A program made the position numbers and the translations under genes. Positions 6,963 through 9,251 of a stretch of DNA of 9,251 nucleotides are shown here, one piece after another; the stretch's first letter is position 1; each line of letters opens with the position of its first letter. The notes beneath the pieces were generated by a model that was given only the letters and a program-made list of their open reading frames with translations, was not told the origin of the DNA and made no database searches. Where the stretch lies: positions 14,278 through 23,528 of the forward strand of contig CAJUHG010000033.1 in NCBI GenBank assembly GCA_910586005.1. Direction: 5' to 3'. This DNA is from an uncultured Lachnospiraceae bacterium. Its GTDB lineage: Bacteria; Bacillota; Clostridia; Lachnospirales; Lachnospiraceae.

Positions 6963-6991
6963 ATTATAATGATTCAACTTGTAAAAGTCAA
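6963..6991 (-). promoter_or_regulatory. Sigma-A-type promoter of the metF operon
   Basis: On the minus strand, TTGACT (6991-6986) and TATAAT (6968-6963) are separated by exactly 17 bases, close to the vegetative consensus. Transcription should start near 6956, giving a leader of about 22 nt before the metF ATG at 6934. That is too short for a riboswitch, so any control by methionine or B12 would have to act at the promoter or within the operon. Confidence 0.85.
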
Positions 6992-7019
6992 ACAAGCAAT
7001 AGTATAAAAATATATGATT

Positions 7020-7050
7020 TTAGCAATACTGATAGTGTTCACTTTATAAT
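7020..7050 (+). promoter_or_regulatory. Possible promoter of the divergent small gene
   Basis: A perfect TATAAT is at 7045-7050, 46 bases before the ATG. The -35 is poor: TTAGCA at 7020-7025 gives 19-base spacing, TAGCAA at 7021-7026 gives 18. An imperfect dyad, AATACTGATAGTGTT, at 7025-7039 lies between the two elements and could be an operator (inference). Confidence 0.4.
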
Positions 7051-7095
7051 CTATAAACCTACTTTACAACTAAGATAAGAAAAGAGAGGGATTTT

Positions 7096-7347
7096 ATGAG
7101 CGAAAAAGATACAAAAAAAGACACCCATCCGGTGCCCGATTTAACTGATAGTTATGATTATTTAAAAGCAAGCTCTGTAACAGATTGCACTGGAGTAGTT
7201 CCTAGACCACCACAAACTAGTGCAGAGCTCGATTCCTATCTAGACGTTTACAACTTTCTACCACAATGTGCATTTACCCAACCAAATTCTGTGGAAATTG
7301 ATATGTTAAATACAAAAAATCAAGAAAAAAAGGATCAGATTTCATAA
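7096..7347 (+). CDS. Small uncharacterised protein, divergent from metF
   Basis: An 83-residue soluble protein with no signal peptide or membrane segment. I do not recognise a named family. It has a charged, Lys/Asp-rich N-terminus, a central block of non-random composition (SYDYLKASSVTDCTGVVP at 19-36, then SYLDVYNFLP at 47-56) and a charged tail. Cysteines are at 31 and 58. It starts at ATG 7096 with GAGAGGG six bases upstream, a strong ribosome binding site, and ends in TAA overlapping an AT-rich inverted repeat. It is the only plus-strand gene in the window and sits back-to-back with the methionine operon. The good start site, upstream TATAAT and downstream hairpin make it a real gene. 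Function unknown. Confidence 0.75.
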   Translation: MSEKDTKKDTHPVPDLTDSYDYLKASSVTDCTGVVPRPPQTSAELDSYLDVYNFLPQCAFTQPNSVEIDMLNTKNQEKKDQIS

Positions 7348-7382
7348 ACAATAAAAAATTTTAGAATATATTTTTTATTGTT
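7347..7382. terminator. AT-rich hairpin after the small gene
   Basis: The perfect 13-bp arms 7347-7359 (AACAATAAAAAAT) and 7370-7382 surround a 10-base loop and begin within the stop codon of the small gene. Only one G-C pair is present, so as an RNA terminator it is weak. A TTGTTG/CAACAA hairpin (7378-7395) overlaps its right arm. Confidence 0.5.
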
Positions 7383-7415
7383 GTGAATCCAACAAAGTTC
7401 TCTACTAAAAATATA

Positions 7416-7453
7416 ACATAGAGTATTTCTTAAATATTAGAAATACTCTATGT
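7416..7453 (-). terminator. Terminator of the DUF6033-like gene
   Basis: The perfect 15-bp arms 7416-7430 (ACATAGAGTATTTCT) and 7439-7453 surround an 8-base loop. On the minus strand the stem is followed by TATATTTTTAG, a usable U-tract, about 70 bases after the stop at 7523. The plus-strand side has no T-run, so it mainly serves the minus-strand gene. Confidence 0.75.
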
Positions 7454-7522
7454 CATATGAAAAGTTCTTAACCCAAAATATTTATAATTTATATTTGGAG
7501 CTATTGGGAGAAACAAATTTTA

Positions 7523-8260
7523 CTAAATTGTATAGTCAAATTTCTGTCCTACCCAAGTTTCTTCCTTCGTTCGTACAGTATCATTTGATATCGTTGATAT
7601 AGTATCTTTAATTTTCTTAAGTAATTCATCCCAAGAAGATGCAGTTACTGTAATTGTATCTGAATCCTGCTTATTTTTAAGACTTTCTGCTTGTTTTTCT
7701 TCCACACGATCTTTCTGTTCTTGTCTATCTGCTTTCTTCTTCTCTTCTTTTCTCTGAACTGCCTTTTCCTCAATTCGCTTTTTCTGTGCTGCCAAAGATT
7801 TATCAATAACAGCAAAGAAAGAAGATGTTCCATCATCATTGACCTTCATACCAAAAGTTTTTACACTATTTACACTGCTTCCTAATTCACTCTTCATTTG
7901 AGCAAATTGTGTGGTAGCACCACGAAGAACTTTTTCATATTTTTCTCGATACGCTGGATCTTCTGCCATTCTCTCAATTTTTTCATCATCAATCAAAACT
8001 ACTAGGCTTTTATTATTAGCAAATTTATTAAGATTTGCCTGAGCTTCTTCTTTTTTGTCTGCACTGACTAGAATAAAATCCATATTTGAAAATTTTTTCT
8101 TTAATTGGTCATAGTACTTTTGTGCTTTTTCACTTAATTTAGGATTTCCTACTTCTTTTTGCCCATTTGTTTTATTAGTTTTTCCAGTTTCTTTTGGTTT
8201 CGCTGTAGATGCTGCTTGTACTGCTGCTTGTGCATAAGCTGTTCCTATTCCATTAGTCAT
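7523..8260 (-). CDS. DUF6033-like protein with C-terminal charged coiled coil
   Basis: A 245-residue protein that I recognise, without a search, as the Lachnospiraceae family DUF6033, of unknown function. Landmarks: an Ala/Thr-rich N-terminus (GIGTAYAQAAVQAAS) and Lys-rich linker to about 37; the conserved block KLSEKAQKYYDQLKKKFSNM (41-60) with DFILVSADKKEEA after it; VVLIDDEKIERMAEDPAYREKYE (87-109); a Lys/Glu/Gln-rich probable coiled coil (about 155-197); and a C-terminal block SSWDELLKKIKDTIS. There is no signal peptide or membrane helix. An ATG two codons earlier (8266) is only two bases from the GGGAGG site (8274-8269). The ATG at 8260 is eight bases away and is preferred. It appears monocistronic, with its own terminator. 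Confidence 0.85.
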   Translation of the reverse strand: MTNGIGTAYAQAAVQAASTAKPKETGKTNKTNGQKEVGNPKLSEKAQKYYDQLKKKFSNMDFILVSADKKEEAQANLNKFANNKSLVVLIDDEKIERMAEDPAYREKYEKVLRGATTQFAQMKSELGSSVNSVKTFGMKVNDDGTSSFFAVIDKSLAAQKKRIEEKAVQRKEEKKKADRQEQKDRVEEKQAESLKNKQDSDTITVTASSWDELLKKIKDTISTISNDTVRTKEETWVGQKFDYTI

Positions 8261-8352
8261 ATTCATTTCCTCCCTGAAATAAATGGATTTTTATACTACA
8301 ATTCCTATGTTCATTTTTGATATTAATCATATCGGATAAATCAAAAAAAACA

Positions 8353-8379
8353 ATAATACTCTTTTCCATTTCCTGTCAA
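8353..8379 (-). promoter_or_regulatory. Possible promoter of the DUF6033-like gene
   Basis: On the minus strand, a perfect TTGACA (8379-8374) is followed by TATTAT (8358-8353) after 15 bases, shorter than the usual 17. This would give a leader of roughly 85 bases. Closer to the gene is CCGATAT (8336-8330), which resembles the -10 of flagellar-type sigma factors. No TAAA lies at the expected distance, so that alternative is weak. Confidence 0.35.
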
Positions 8380-8491
8380 TTTATCTCTAAAAATATCACT
8401 CAAGCAAAAAATCATTTTATAGTGAATGTATATTTTTCCAATATAGGAATTTCAAAAAACTTTCTTATATTTTTATTCTATTGTCACAAAT

Positions 8492-8541
8492 AAAAAAGAC
8501 AATGATGAAAATTTGTTTCCATTTCATACATTGCCTTTTTG
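8492..8541 (-). terminator. Terminator of the His-rich gene, U-tracts on both strands
   Basis: On the minus strand the stem AAAAAGGCAATGTATGAAA (from 8540) pairs with TTTCATCATTGTCTTTTTT (to 8492), with one mismatch and one bulge, around an 11-base loop. A run of six T follows. The plus strand also ends in CCTTTTTG. This is the standard shape of an intrinsic terminator, about 27 bases after the His-rich stop at 8568. Confidence 0.8.
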
Positions 8542-8567
8542 TATAAAGTTCTTAAAATCAATTAAAA

Positions 8568-8918
8568 TTAATGATGTCTTTTCCCATTTCTATGAGTTGT
8601 ATTATGTTCTCTACAATATTTTGAACAGCTACTTTTATTTGTATGTATCTGTTCATGATAAGCACAATAAGTTCCTGTACGATTGATGCAATTAGTAGTG
8701 TCATGATGACTTCTTCCACTATAAGTACTATTGTGATGCATACTACTGTGATGATTATTTCCATTGTTTGTGTTATGGTGATTATTCCAATTGTTCGTGT
8801 TGTGATGATTGTTATTGTGGTGTCCATGAGCCATAACAGGTGCAGCAAATCCAATTGATAAAACAATTGCTGCCATCATTACTATCGCTACCTTCTTCCA
8901 CCTCTTTAAAAAATTCAT
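8568..8918 (-). CDS. Secreted histidine/asparagine-rich protein, putative metal binder
   Basis: A 116-residue protein with a textbook signal peptide: basic MNFLKRWKK, a hydrophobic core (10-24) and a VMA cleavage site after residue 30. The mature part begins HGHHNNNHH. Residues 31-72 are almost only His, Asn, Thr, Ser and Gly, with two copies of a 9-residue unit (HHNTNNWNN, HHNTNNGNN). Nineteen of 116 residues are His. The C-terminal part carries two matching modules, YC-x2-H-x3-H at 84-92 and 101-109, plus C77 and C98. This composition suggests extracellular or wall-side binding of Zn, Ni, Cu or similar (inference). The start ATG has AAGGAGGAA nine bases upstream. It appears monocistronic. 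No named family is recognised. The low-complexity DNA also opens long spurious frames, which are not genes. Confidence 0.8.
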   Translation of the reverse strand: MNFLKRWKKVAIVMMAAIVLSIGFAAPVMAHGHHNNNHHNTNNWNNHHNTNNGNNHHSSMHHNSTYSGRSHHDTTNCINRTGTYCAYHEQIHTNKSSCSKYCREHNTTHRNGKRHH

Positions 8919-9120
8919 TTAAAATTCCTCCTTCTCTTGTTTAAAATGTTTGTTTTATATATAATACGATTTGGCATATAAAATCCTTGCAAATAAAAGA
9001 AAGATTTTATAAAAATAATACTTATGAAACGAAGAATGACATAATGGAAAGCATACTTTGCTTTGCGAACTTTCTATTAAAATATTTATCATTATCATTT
9101 ATCATAAAAACATATACATT
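8919..9120. other. Upstream region of the His-rich gene
   Basis: About 200 bases with no gene. It must hold the promoter of the His-rich gene on the minus strand. TTGCAA is followed by TATTAT after 20 bases (about 8991 to 8960), which is too wide to be convincing. A small AAAGCA/TGCTTT hairpin (about 9048-9064) and the GATAA array at 9086-9107 are the only other visible structures. Confidence 0.4.
9086..9107 (-). promoter_or_regulatory. Fur/Zur-like hexamer array upstream of His-rich gene
   Basis: On the minus strand this reads TTATGATAAATGATAATGATAA, three GATAA-type hexamers in tandem. Its GATAATGATAA core matches the first 11 bases of the classical Fur box, but the inverted half does not match. 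It lies about 170 bases upstream of the His-rich start, in a very AT-rich region where such repeats can arise by chance. Treat as a candidate only. Confidence 0.25.
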
Positions 9121-9170
9121 AGAAAAGAGAAAGCGCTAGAATCCCAGAAATATGGTAATTCTAACGCTTT
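9121..9170 (-). terminator. Terminator after tRNA-Glu
   Basis: On the minus strand AAAGCGTTAGAAT (9170-9158) pairs with ATTCTAGCGCTTT (9142-9130), 13 pairs with one G-U, around a 15-base loop. It is followed by CTCTTTTCT. It lies about 30 bases after the tRNA 3' end and should end that transcript. Confidence 0.8.
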
Positions 9171-9198
9171 AGGGGTTGGGCTATTACATTATAGCTGA

Positions 9199-9251
9199 CA
9201 GCTCGTAGGGGAATCGAACCCCTGTTTCCGCCGTGAGAGGGCGGCGTCTTA
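9199..9251 (-). tRNA. tRNA-Glu (anticodon CTC), 5' part beyond window
   Basis: On the minus strand the sequence enters at the end of the D arm (TAAGACG). It continues with anticodon stem CCGCC/GGCGG around loop CTCTCAC (anticodon CTC, reading GAG), a 4-base variable region, T stem AGGGG/CCCCT with loop TTCGATT, then the acceptor strand ACGAGCT and discriminator G. CCA is not encoded; TCA follows. The 5' acceptor strand and most of the D arm are outside the window. The identity agrees with the typical bacterial tRNA-Glu core. Confidence 0.9.

Larger units (their letters stand above)
8267..8567. other. Intergenic stretch between DUF6033-like and His-rich genes
   Basis: About 300 AT-rich bases without a credible gene. 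It contains the candidate promoter(s) of the DUF6033-like gene in its left third and the bidirectional terminator of the His-rich gene at 8492-8541. A small TTCC/GGAA inverted pair lies around 8437-8450. I see nothing else in it. Confidence 0.6.

Noticed and set aside
7645..7885. Short frames on both strands inside the DUF6033-like gene
   Set aside because: They are alternate readings of the Lys/Glu-rich coiled-coil segment.
8558..8866. Long minus- and plus-strand frames rich in Ile/Thr/Met across the His-rich gene
   Set aside because: They are other-frame readings of the CAT/AAT-rich repeat. They lack ribosome binding sites and have no protein-like composition, while the frame at 8568-8918 has a signal peptide and AAGGAGG.

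Overview
This is an AT-rich window, roughly one-third G+C by eye. Gene content points to an anaerobic, low-GC Clostridia bacterium, most likely Lachnospiraceae. The indicators are a methionine synthase split into a short MetH and a separate reactivation protein, a DUF4474 membrane protein, a DUF6033-type protein and strong AGGAGG-like ribosome binding sites. Family names come from recognising the sequence, not from a search.

Layout. Almost everything is on the minus strand, so the right end is upstream. From right to left: a tRNA-Glu(CTC) cut by the window edge (9199-9251) with its terminator (9121-9170); a secreted His/Asn-rich protein (8568-8918) closed by a bidirectional terminator (8492-8541); a DUF6033-like protein (7523-8260) with its own terminator (7416-7453); and a small plus-strand gene (7096-7347) facing away from the methionine operon. 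The methionine operon follows: metF (6062-6934), a MetH reactivation-domain protein (5388-6056) and metH (2912-5299). Then come a DUF4474 membrane protein (1889-2800) and an overlapping metallophosphoesterase (993-1892). A 480-base gene-free stretch with two large inverted repeats separates these from a sigma-70/ECF-like factor that runs off the left edge (1-511).

How it works together. MetF makes 5-methyl-THF, MetH uses it through cobalamin to methylate homocysteine, and the stand-alone activation protein supplies the AdoMet-binding function missing from this short MetH. A near-consensus promoter (TTGACT-17-TATAAT) sits directly before metF and leaves a leader of only about 22 nt. No S-box, T-box or cobalamin riboswitch can therefore fit in front of the operon from this promoter. 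The DUF4474/phosphoesterase pair lies in the same direction behind a strong hairpin that hides its ribosome binding site.

Most of the window is ordinary metabolism. The points most worth a second look are: the exact 31-bp direct repeat that duplicates the 3' end of the activation gene; the hairpin over the DUF4474 start with a stop-free in-frame link back to metH; the tandem YC-x2-H-x3-H modules of the His-rich secreted protein; and the paired inverted repeats at 843-942. I do not see a clear new defence, mobile or biosynthetic system here.
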